7,275 nucleotides of DNA from Crocinitomicaceae bacterium. GTDB taxonomy: Bacteria > Bacteroidota > Bacteroidia > Flavobacteriales_D > Crocinitomicaceae. The notes under the pieces are model-generated. The model saw only the letters and a program-made list of their open reading frames with translations, did no database searches and was not told the origin of the DNA. Made by a program: the position numbers and the translations under genes. The stretch covers positions 1-7,275 of the forward strand of contig JALQTG010000248.1 in the NCBI GenBank assembly GCA_023264075.1, given 5' to 3'. This document shows, in pieces, positions 1 through 6,432 of this stretch. Each line of letters opens with the position of its first letter. Position 1 is the stretch's first letter.

Positions 1-283
<283 letters not shown>

Positions 284-440
284 ATAATAACTTAGAATTT
301 ATAATTTGTAGCTCGTTGTTTAATTTTTTACGCTGTTTCCTTTTTTCCTAATCTTTCAAAGAACTTATTCTGTAGTATTCTGAAATCACTCTCAGCAACA
401 CTTCTCTTTACTTTATTCCCTTTCCTCGTTCGAAACGGGA
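284..440 (-). other. Transcribed leader of the rRNA operon
   Basis: This is the non-coding stretch between the promoter-proximal -7 box and the mature 16S 5' end, roughly 155 nt long. It should be transcribed as the pre-rRNA 5' leader and removed by RNase processing. It includes a boxA-like element at 350-364. The pairing strand of a 16S processing stem would lie past the 3' end of 16S, outside the window, so that stem cannot be tested. An open frame crossing this region is not a credible gene, because it would start inside the distal promoter. Confidence 0.75.
350..364 (-). promoter_or_regulatory. boxA-like antitermination element in rRNA leader
   Basis: The minus strand reads GTTCTTTGAAAGATT about 67 nt upstream of the 16S 5' end. 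It resembles the E. coli rrn boxA core (TGCTCTTTAACA) and the GTTCTTTGA-type motif I recall from Bacteroidota rRNA leaders. BoxA RNA is bound by NusB-NusE and allows polymerase to read through the long untranslated rRNA operon. The position inside the leader fits. The assignment rests on motif similarity only. Confidence 0.55.
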
Positions 441-443
441 CGG

Positions 444-473
444 CAAAGATATACAGTATTTTTATTCTAGCAA
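444..473 (-). promoter_or_regulatory. rRNA promoter P1 (16S-proximal), Bacteroidota type
   Basis: The minus strand shows a -33 TTG (471-473), a 19-nt spacer, and a -7 box TATCTTTG (444-451) that matches the Bacteroidota consensus TAnnTTTG exactly. Transcription should begin at roughly 438-441. Immediately upstream is an A/T block with a perfect T8A8 palindrome at 476-491, which may act like an UP element or a bent A-tract. The spacer contains AGAATAAAAA, as in the distal promoter. Confidence 0.8.
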
Positions 474-504
474 GCTTTTTTTTAAAAAAAATAAAGTTTT
501 TTTT
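474..504 (-). promoter_or_regulatory. A/T-tract upstream element of P1 (putative)
   Basis: A 31-bp A/T-dominated block contains T8A8 (476-491) and a further run of eight T (497-504) on the plus strand, directly abutting the -33 element of P1. Such tracts upstream of rRNA promoters are known in other bacteria as UP elements contacted by the RNA polymerase alpha C-terminal domain. Whether Bacteroidota polymerase uses it that way is inference. The run of A on the minus strand could alternatively slow or stop transcripts from P2, but no GC stem precedes it, so a terminator is not supported. Confidence 0.35.
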
Positions 505-585
505 AACTCCCTTTCCTTTCTCATTACCCTCACCAAATGCACTCGCTTGTGCTACCCACTCCCTCGTTTCCTCGTTAGCGGGCTG

Positions 586-615
586 CAAAGATAGACCGCT
601 TTTTTATTCTGACAA
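586..615 (-). promoter_or_regulatory. rRNA promoter P2 (distal), Bacteroidota type
   Basis: This is a second copy of the same architecture 142 bp upstream of P1: -33 TTG (613-615), a 19-nt spacer starting with TCAGAATAAAAA, and -7 box TATCTTTG (586-593). A plus-strand run of eleven T (626-636) lies just upstream, giving an A-tract in the promoter's orientation. Transcription should begin near 580-583. The identical -7 box, identical spacing and similar spacer sequence make a chance match unlikely. Tandem promoters are common for rRNA operons. Confidence 0.75.
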
Positions 616-755
616 TGACTTTTTGTTTTTTTTTTTGAATATGCTTTAAAAGAAATCTGTGAACTCCTATCAGGATTAGCCAATCCTATAAACTTACATC
701 ATATATTAATTCAAGGTAATTGAACATTAGCAGAGGGTAAATTAGAAGAAATCCT
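616..755. other. Non-coding intergenic region between P2 and mtaB
   Basis: No credible gene or RNA is visible here. The segment holds the A/T tract upstream of rRNA promoter P2 and a small perfect inverted repeat at 672-687 (AGGATT-AGCC-AATCCT). No T run follows the repeat, so it is not a normal terminator; it could be an operator half-site pair or chance. Confidence 0.5.
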
Positions 756-763
756 TAATTTTG
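756..763 (+). promoter_or_regulatory. Putative -7 box for mtaB
   Basis: TAATTTTG matches the Bacteroidota -7 consensus TAnnTTTG and ends seven bases before the mtaB ATG at 771. Transcription would then start about 1-5 nt before the start codon, giving an almost leaderless mRNA. No TTG lies at the usual 17-23 nt spacing upstream; the nearest is at 720-722, giving a 33-nt spacer, so the -33 element is poor or absent. I saw no other TAnnTTTG match on this strand between 603 and 755. Confidence 0.45.
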
Positions 764-770
764 CAACGCA

Positions 771-2063
771 ATGAATCAATATAAAAAAGTAGCATTCTAT
801 ACACTTGGCTGTAAGCTAAACTTCTCAGAGTCCAGCACGATTGCGCGAGGATTCGAAGAAGGCGGCTATGCACGAGTTGAATTCGACGACACACCTGATG
901 TGTTTGTGATTAATACCTGCTCCGTTACCGAGAATGCAGATAAGAAATGTAAGCAACTTGTAAAGAAGGCTAAGAAAATAAATCCCAATGCATTCATAAG
1001 TATTATCGGATGTTATGCTCAACTAAAACCGGAGGAAATCGCAAACATTCAAGGCGTAAATCTGGTACTTGGCGCTAATGAAAAATTCAACTTGTTAAAG
1101 CACATAGAAAAATATGATTCAACAAGCTCAGCTGTACTTAATAGTAACATTAAAGAAACAAAAGAATTTGTTCCATCTTTCTCATTAGGTGATCGAACAC
1201 GGTCATTCTTAAAAATACAAGATGGCTGCGATTACTTTTGTACGTTTTGTACCATCCCTTTAGCACGTGGCAAATCGAGAAACGCTTCCATTGCTGAAAC
1301 AATTCAAGAGGCGAACAAAATCGCAACCACAGAAATAAAAGAAGTTGTATTAACAGGAGTGAACATTGGTGACTTCGGTCAAGGTGGCGATGAAAATTTT
1401 TTTGGCTTGGTAAAAGAACTTGATAAAATTGAAGGTATCGATCGCTATCGCATTTCTTCTATTGAGCCGAATTTACTAAGCAATGAAATTATTGACTTTT
1501 GTTTGCGCTCTGCCAAACGATTTGTGCCCCACTTCCATATTCCTCTTCAGTCAGGATCTGACCTTCTACTCGAAGCTATGCGTAGAAAATATGATAGTTC
1601 TTTATATAGAGATAGGATTGAACAAATTAAGTCCACGAACGCAAACACGTGCATTGGCGTGGATGTAATTGTCGGATTTCCTGGAGAAACGGACGAACAA
1701 TTTATGGTGACGTATAATTTCCTGAAAGACCTCGACATTTCTTACCTACATGTTTTCACATACTCTGAGCGGGCAAACACCACGGCAAAAAAAATGGCCA
1801 ATAGTGTTCCTATGCATGTGCGAAGAGACCGAAGTAAAATGCTACACATATTATCTGAAAAGAAAAAGCGTGCTTTCTATACTTCTCAGCTCGAAAAAAC
1901 TGGTGTCGTTCTATGGGAAAATGAAGACCACGATGGATGGATACATGGATTTACCGAAAACTATATTAAAGTTAAAAAACGCTTTTCTGAAGAATGCGTT
2001 AATACGTTCGAGGAAGTTCGTTATGCTCGAATTGATATGGATGGCATTATGCTAGTTCATTAA
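771..2063 (+). CDS. mtaB: tRNA (N6-threonylcarbamoyladenosine(37)-C2)-methylthiotransferase MtaB
   Basis: MtaB is a radical-SAM enzyme that converts t6A at position 37 of ANN-decoding tRNAs to ms2t6A, stabilising codon-anticodon pairing. At 430 residues it is full length. The N-terminal methylthiotransferase domain (about 5-120) carries the three conserved cysteines C14 (TLGCKLNFSES), C50 (INTCSVTENAD) and C81 (IIGCYAQ), which bind the auxiliary 4Fe-4S cluster. The radical-SAM domain (about 140-370) has the CxxxCxxC motif at C153, C157 and C160 in DGCDYFCTFCTIPLARGKSR, then HIPLQSGSD (256-264) and GVDVIVGFPGET (296-307). A short TRAM-like RNA-binding tail follows from about 370. The TLGCK signature and the tail separate it from MiaB and RimO. 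The ATG at 771 starts just before the conserved KKVAFYTLGCK block and has no Shine-Dalgarno sequence, as usual in this phylum. It is divergent from the rRNA operon and convergent with batE, so probably monocistronic. Confidence 0.95.
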   Translation: MNQYKKVAFYTLGCKLNFSESSTIARGFEEGGYARVEFDDTPDVFVINTCSVTENADKKCKQLVKKAKKINPNAFISIIGCYAQLKPEEIANIQGVNLVLGANEKFNLLKHIEKYDSTSSAVLNSNIKETKEFVPSFSLGDRTRSFLKIQDGCDYFCTFCTIPLARGKSRNASIAETIQEANKIATTEIKEVVLTGVNIGDFGQGGDENFFGLVKELDKIEGIDRYRISSIEPNLLSNEIIDFCLRSAKRFVPHFHIPLQSGSDLLLEAMRRKYDSSLYRDRIEQIKSTNANTCIGVDVIVGFPGETDEQFMVTYNFLKDLDISYLHVFTYSERANTTAKKMANSVPMHVRRDRSKMLHILSEKKKRAFYTSQLEKTGVVLWENEDHDGWIHGFTENYIKVKKRFSEECVNTFEEVRYARIDMDGIMLVH

Positions 2064-2070
2064 TTAACAT

Positions 2071-2790
2071 CTAATAAACATAGACATCCTCACGTTTTAC
2101 CCAGAGCAATTGCTTTGAAGGATCTTCTATACATAACCATTCCTCGTCAGAGGCAATGTCAATACGGTGTCTCTTTCCTGGCAACAACTTTTCTTCAGAT
2201 GCCAAACCACCTTTCGTAAGATGTGTGGTTACAATATCTTGTTTGGGAAAACAAAAATACTCCGAGCTCTGATGTGTAATTGACGTATAACTACCGTAAA
2301 GTATAAAAACCCACAGGGGTATTGTTAGTGCCAGTCTCCAACCCACTCGCTTATCAGCATGCAGAATACCAGAAAAAATAATCCATGCTAAAAGGAGCGA
2401 AAAAACAACAGAAAGAATCAACCATCCTGATACCGAAATTGAAAGAATCATACGATCAATACCCCCATATGGATGTGTCCAATACTCATCTGGATATAAT
2501 TTACTATATGCGAGAATCACATTTTCGATGATCATGTTATTCGAAGGATCTTCTTTTAATGCACGCTCAAAAAAATAGATAGCAGAATTTAAATCCTCTT
2601 GCCCCGCATAACATAATCCCATATTATAATCCACAGCTACGGAGGAGGAGCTATCCGATAATTCCTCGAAAATCAACAATGCTTTATCCCATTTTCTTTC
2701 GTGCAAGAGTTGGACCCCTTCGTCGAATCTACTTTGACCAAATGAATGACCAATAAAAAAGATAAGCGTTATGTAGACTAATTCCTTCAT
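2071..2790 (-). CDS. batE: BatE: TPR protein with SH3-like C-terminal domain
   Basis: This is the last gene of the bat operon. The 239-residue protein starts with a signal peptide ending in HSFG, with Gln at the predicted +1 position (residue 19). Two TPR-like repeats follow (about 21-50 and 51-84; the second has YNMGLCYAGQEDLNSAIYFF-type spacing). Then come two transmembrane helices (about 115-141 and 151-170) joined by a basic loop (HADKRVGWR), and a C-terminal SH3-like beta segment (about 183-239, with EEWLCIE and LLWVKREDVYVY). Topology by charge puts both TPR and SH3 parts in the periplasm. This domain order is that of BatE. Its ATG overlaps the batD stop as ATGA. Molecular function is unknown; TPR and SH3 modules suggest protein or peptidoglycan binding (inference). 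Confidence 0.88.
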   Translation of the reverse strand: MKELVYITLIFFIGHSFGQSRFDEGVQLLHERKWDKALLIFEELSDSSSSVAVDYNMGLCYAGQEDLNSAIYFFERALKEDPSNNMIIENVILAYSKLYPDEYWTHPYGGIDRMILSISVSGWLILSVVFSLLLAWIIFSGILHADKRVGWRLALTIPLWVFILYGSYTSITHQSSEYFCFPKQDIVTTHLTKGGLASEEKLLPGKRHRIDIASDEEWLCIEDPSKQLLWVKREDVYVY

Positions 2791-4508
2791 GCGTGTCCTT
2801 TATCGATTTGAACCAATATCTTTTCAGTTCTTGCAATCATTTCCTCTGCTGAATGAACTGCACCCACTCCAAATCGAGCTCCATCGAAAATGTCTAATAC
2901 CGCCAATAACTCATTCGTTGTTGGAACGTCAATTTTTCCTTGTTCACCTTTTTCACTGATCCAACTTCTTGTTATCTCAGCTGTACTTACATTCCATTTC
3001 TCCGCTAAATAAGTTAGTAGAAGAGCACTCAAACCTCCAATTAATTCTACTCCTTGTTCTTCTTTTATTTTATCCAGCTCATCTTTGGCTCTTTTGAGTG
3101 CATTCTTCGTCGTTTGTCGCACAATAATTTCTTGCTCATTTTCTTTCCGATGCTTCAGAAACAATCCCATAATAATCGCCAAGGCAATCGGCAACGAGGT
3201 AATTACACCAAAGCCAGGTAAGCCCATTACCGATTCCGATTGACCTCGGGTATTCACCAACATCGGTCCATTGAAAACTGGAGCAGCATCAACTTCATCA
3301 ACCGCTCTCTTATTCGTTTTGATAGAAGCATAGTTTTCGTCAGGGATAACCTTTAAAAGAAAAGGAATAGTCGTTTGTGTTTTGTACTCCTCCTGCTTAG
3401 GATCAAAGTAACTCAGTTCAATAGATGGTATTTCTACATCATTTGCTCGGTTTATTTGAATATAATAAGTAATTATCTTAGAACCTTCGACACCTCGGCT
3501 AGTAAAATCAGCCTTCGTTTCGACTGTTGGGTCACCATATAGGATGAGACCTTTTGGCAAATTTAATTTGGGCGCTTCGATATTGTGCGTGTTACCAATT
3601 CCAGAAATCTCTACTTCCAATTCAAATACCTTTCCTTGTTCTATTTCAGACGATTTACCTTTTGAAGCTATGGTAAACTCGCCAACTGCACCAACAAAAC
3701 TAGCAGGAGCGCCGTCTGGTAATGGAATTACTTTAATAGAGGATTCATTCGACTTAATATTCACTCGTGCTGGATATAAGGAACGAGCATCAGTGCAATA
3801 GAGCGACATTTCAAATGGGGAAATTTCGAAAGTTCCGGTACGCTCTGGAAACACTATCGATTTTCCAGCTTTGAATGTAAGCACATCCTTCCCCTTAATG
3901 ATTTCAAAATCTCGATCCACCTCATTACTTGTATGTAGTAATTCAGTTTCTGAAGGACCTTGAAACTCAAGGTTTTTGAAACGATCAATTTGAATAATAT
4001 CCACTTGAGCGTAAATTTTTGCCTCTAACAGAACAGACTCTCCCTCATAAATCTGCTTAGCCGATTGCTGTATAATTCCAAAAACTGGTTCATTCATATT
4101 TTTGCTCGGGTCTTCGCTAATCATATTAATCGGCTTAATAACGTTAACGACTATTGCATTAGACACCAATTCCCCCGAAGGCGTGCGTAATTTTGCAGGG
4201 CCAATTTTATATTGACCTGGCTTTTCAAAAAATCCTGCGATTTTCCGATAACTATATTTTTCAACTTGAGCTTGATTGTTGATATAGTTAATCGAGGAAG
4301 ACATCCCTGACTGAACACCGCCGCTCTGATTAAATTCATCAGGCAATTCAAATTCCATATCACCTTCCGAATTTGTGCGCAATACAATGACAACTTGTTG
4401 TCCCACTTCAGAAGTTGCAGGTTCAATTTGTAAGTCAATATATTGCTTTTGCCCCCACGAAAAAATGGTAATTACCAAGAACATCAAAAGCATCAATATT
4501 CTTACCAT
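2787..4508 (-). CDS. batD: BatD family protein (oxygen tolerance)
   Basis: BatD is the large exported subunit of the Bat cluster. The 573-residue protein has a signal peptide (1-19, ending FSWG, Gln at 20) and a long beta-rich extracytoplasmic region (about 22-430). That region probably holds several Ig-like modules; repeated boundary phrases such as GQYKIGPAKLRTPSGELVSN, GTFEISPFEMSLYC and VEIPSIELSYFDP are typical of the BatD family. One transmembrane helix follows (about 434-452), flanked on the cytoplasmic side by KHRKENEQE, and then a helical cytoplasmic tail of about 120 residues. The length is normal for BatD in this phylum. The ATG lies 7 nt inside the end of batC (overlap ATGGTAA), supporting this start, and the signal peptide begins there. 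A role in anchoring or presenting the BatA/BatB proteins is inference; no enzymatic motif is visible. Confidence 0.9.
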   Translation of the reverse strand: MVRILMLLMFLVITIFSWGQKQYIDLQIEPATSEVGQQVVIVLRTNSEGDMEFELPDEFNQSGGVQSGMSSSINYINNQAQVEKYSYRKIAGFFEKPGQYKIGPAKLRTPSGELVSNAIVVNVIKPINMISEDPSKNMNEPVFGIIQQSAKQIYEGESVLLEAKIYAQVDIIQIDRFKNLEFQGPSETELLHTSNEVDRDFEIIKGKDVLTFKAGKSIVFPERTGTFEISPFEMSLYCTDARSLYPARVNIKSNESSIKVIPLPDGAPASFVGAVGEFTIASKGKSSEIEQGKVFELEVEISGIGNTHNIEAPKLNLPKGLILYGDPTVETKADFTSRGVEGSKIITYYIQINRANDVEIPSIELSYFDPKQEEYKTQTTIPFLLKVIPDENYASIKTNKRAVDEVDAAPVFNGPMLVNTRGQSESVMGLPGFGVITSLPIALAIIMGLFLKHRKENEQEIIVRQTTKNALKRAKDELDKIKEEQGVELIGGLSALLLTYLAEKWNVSTAEITRSWISEKGEQGKIDVPTTNELLAVLDIFDGARFGVGAVHSAEEMIARTEKILVQIDKGHA

Positions 4509-5278
4509 CGCTTACCTGATTTAACTTGTTCCTTTTCTCTGCCAGAACCCATACCATGCATTCTGCGCTTCGTCTCCATTTCTTTCTTCATCAATTCATC
4601 CAACATTCGTTCGGTCTTTTTGCTCGAAAGCTTTTGCGCTCCCGACGATAAAGCTTGACCTCCTTGACTATTTTGGTTGGACTGGTTTTGACTATTAGAC
4701 GGAGTTTGCTGACCCTGTTGATTTTGATTCTGTTGGTTTTGGTTTTGATTTTGTTTATTCTGATTCTGATCGTCTTGACTATTTTGCTGGTTTTGCTGGT
4801 CTTGATCTTGTTGCTGATTTTGTTGTTGATTTTGCTGCTGTTCCTCTTCTTGTTTTTTCAACCGGCGCTTAGCCTCGGCTAGATTGTATCGCGCCTTCTC
4901 ATCCGACGGATTCTCCCTCAATGCCTGCTTGTAGCTATCCACTGCCCCTTGATAATTTTTTTGTTTGATTTGAGCATTTCCGATGTTATGCCATTTACGC
5001 GACTTTTCTTTAGGCGTGCTCGATTTATCTACGGCAGCATGAAATGCCTTTTCCGCTGAAGAATAATCCCCGCTTCGGTAAGCTGAAGTTCCAATATCTT
5101 TTGATAAGTCAACACCTTCCGGAGCTAAACGCTGAGCGCTCACAAACTTTTCCTGAGCTTCCTTGTACTTTCCCTCTTTATACGCTGTGTGAGCCGCTGA
5201 GAGTGAGTCACGCCAATTTTGACCCCAAGAAATAAAACTTGAAGCAATTATCATCATTATGGCGACGCGCAATTTCAC
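4502..5278 (-). CDS. batC: BatC: TPR protein with Q/N-rich linker
   Basis: The 258-residue protein starts at a GTG codon. The GTG overlaps the batB stop as GTGA and is needed for a complete signal peptide (1-19, ending SWG, Gln at 20); the next ATG, at residue 8, would remove the basic N-region. Three TPR-like repeats span about 24-130 (AHTAYKEGKYKEAQEKF, GTSAYRSGDYSSAEKAF, GNAQIKQKNYQGAVDSY with the NPSDEKARYNL linker). A basic/acidic junction RRLKKQEEE is followed by a Q/N-dominated tract (143-208). A conserved-looking helical tail (about 219-258; MLDELMKKEMETKRRM, ending in W) closes the protein. TPR, Q-rich linker and a basic tail ending in Trp is the BatC pattern. A protein-interaction role in the Bat complex is inferred from the TPRs. 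Confidence 0.9.
   Translation of the reverse strand: MKLRVAIMMIIASSFISWGQNWRDSLSAAHTAYKEGKYKEAQEKFVSAQRLAPEGVDLSKDIGTSAYRSGDYSSAEKAFHAAVDKSSTPKEKSRKWHNIGNAQIKQKNYQGAVDSYKQALRENPSDEKARYNLAEAKRRLKKQEEEQQQNQQQNQQQDQDQQNQQNSQDDQNQNKQNQNQNQQNQNQQGQQTPSNSQNQSNQNSQGGQALSSGAQKLSSKKTERMLDELMKKEMETKRRMHGMGSGREKEQVKSGKRW
4655..4852 (-). repeat. Low-complexity Q/N-encoding tract within batC
   Basis: About 66 codons (residues 143-208) are almost all Gln or Asn, with some Asp, Ser and Gly, so the DNA is an imperfect array of CAA, CAG, AAT and AAC codons. Codon choice varies from unit to unit, which argues against a recently expanded perfect microsatellite. The complementary strand therefore appears to encode a very Leu/Val/Ile-rich frame, which is an artefact. 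Such tracts are prone to length variation between strains. Confidence 0.85.
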
Positions 5279-6432
5279 TTTTCGTTGATATACGTTAAAT
5301 AAGTTCGTAATGAATCAGCCATCAGCAATATCATTAAACAAAGTAAAGCAAATCCTAACGGTATCCGATAACGATTCTCCTTTACTTCAAACTCCAAATC
5401 TACCTGCTTGGTTGATTTTAAGTTGTTAATTTGAGTTAAAAGAGGATTTACATTCGGAAATGCATCCGACGTGACAACAACCTTCCCTTCTGCCTGTTTC
5501 GCAATTTCGGTTAACATCACAGGATTGACTTTACTCATAACCGATTGACCAGTTACGTTTTTCAAGTAACCAGCTGAGGTATTATTGGGATCAACAGGTA
5601 CTAGTGCCCCATTTTTAGAACCCAAACCTAACACCGTTAGTTCAATTCCTTTTTCCTTTAGCACTTCTATTGCCGATGTCACACCTCCTTCATGGTCTTC
5701 TCCATCGGTTATGAGCACCACCACCTTCTTTAATTTATCTGTTGAAAAGTACTCCGCCGAATTTTCCAAGGCCACCGCTATATTAGTACCTTGGTTCGAA
5801 ATCAAATCCGTTGACAACTCCTCAATAAACATTTTTGCAGCGGATTTATCAGCAGTCAGCGGCAATTGTGGATAAACGCTTCCAGCGAAAATTAAGATTC
5901 CCACCTTAGCACTGGAGGAGGTGTTCATTAACTGTGTCATTGCGCGTTTTGCAGCTTCTAAGCGCGCATCACCATCGGACATATCCTTGGCATTCATCGA
6001 CTGCGAAACATCTACTGCAAAGACTAATTCCACCCCACTTGCTTTTCCGGTCACTAATTTATTTCCAAAACTCGGCTGCATCGCTGCAATAACCAATAAA
6101 ACCAACACATTTCTAATTAGAAAATAGCGCACAAAAGAGTAAACAGAAGATACTGGTGTTAAAAATGTTTTTACCAATTCAGGGGTGGGAATGGAGCGCA
6201 CATAACTGTTTCGTGCTTTCAACTGCGCGAAATAAATCACCCAATACAGGGGAAGCAATATCCCTAACCACGCAAACTGAGGTGAAATGAATATAATTTT
6301 TTCTCCCAGCGAATCTGAGGAGAACTGATAAATCTTCAATAACTGATATCCGAGTAACCAAAAGAGCAACTCCCAAACGCATACTACTGCTATGATCAGT
6401 GATATTCGATATGTGTATGAAGCCTTATGCAT
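5275..6432 (-). CDS. batB: BatB: membrane-anchored VWA-domain protein
   Basis: This is the second von Willebrand factor A protein of the cluster. The 385-residue protein has a complete MIDAS metal site: DVSQS at 141-145, T216 in GTNIAVAL, and D243 in ITDGED. Transmembrane segments are visible at about 10-32, 52-70, 104-118 and, after the VWA domain, 358-376. The basic loop between the second and third helices (KARNSYVRS...VRYFLIRN) should be cytoplasmic, placing the VWA domain in the periplasm and the C-terminus inside. Typical BatB proteins begin close to the segment that here starts at about residue 46, so the first ~45 residues with an extra hydrophobic helix are an extension. The ATG overlaps the end of batA by 8 nt (ATGCATAA) and no other ATG occurs before residue 118, so I keep this start. 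A role in metal-dependent protein binding is inferred from the VWA family. Confidence 0.9.
   Translation of the reverse strand: MHKASYTYRISLIIAVVCVWELLFWLLGYQLLKIYQFSSDSLGEKIIFISPQFAWLGILLPLYWVIYFAQLKARNSYVRSIPTPELVKTFLTPVSSVYSFVRYFLIRNVLVLLVIAAMQPSFGNKLVTGKASGVELVFAVDVSQSMNAKDMSDGDARLEAAKRAMTQLMNTSSSAKVGILIFAGSVYPQLPLTADKSAAKMFIEELSTDLISNQGTNIAVALENSAEYFSTDKLKKVVVLITDGEDHEGGVTSAIEVLKEKGIELTVLGLGSKNGALVPVDPNNTSAGYLKNVTGQSVMSKVNPVMLTEIAKQAEGKVVVTSDAFPNVNPLLTQINNLKSTKQVDLEFEVKENRYRIPLGFALLCLMILLMADSLRTYLTYINEK

Noticed and set aside
474..504. Intrinsic terminator between P2 and P1
   Set aside because: The T8A8 palindrome and T runs have no GC-rich stem; they fit an A-tract upstream element of an rRNA promoter better.
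328..588. Minus-strand open frame of 86 codons upstream of 16S
   Set aside because: It begins inside the -7 box of rRNA promoter P2, crosses promoter P1 and boxA, and encodes a Lys/Phe-rich low-complexity peptide. It is a by-product of A/T tracts in the rRNA leader.
4655..4882. Plus-strand frame with a strikingly Leu/Ile/Val-rich translation resembling a membrane peptide
   Set aside because: It is the exact antisense of the CAA/AAT-rich Q/N tract of batC; complementing Gln/Asn codons automatically gives hydrophobic codons.
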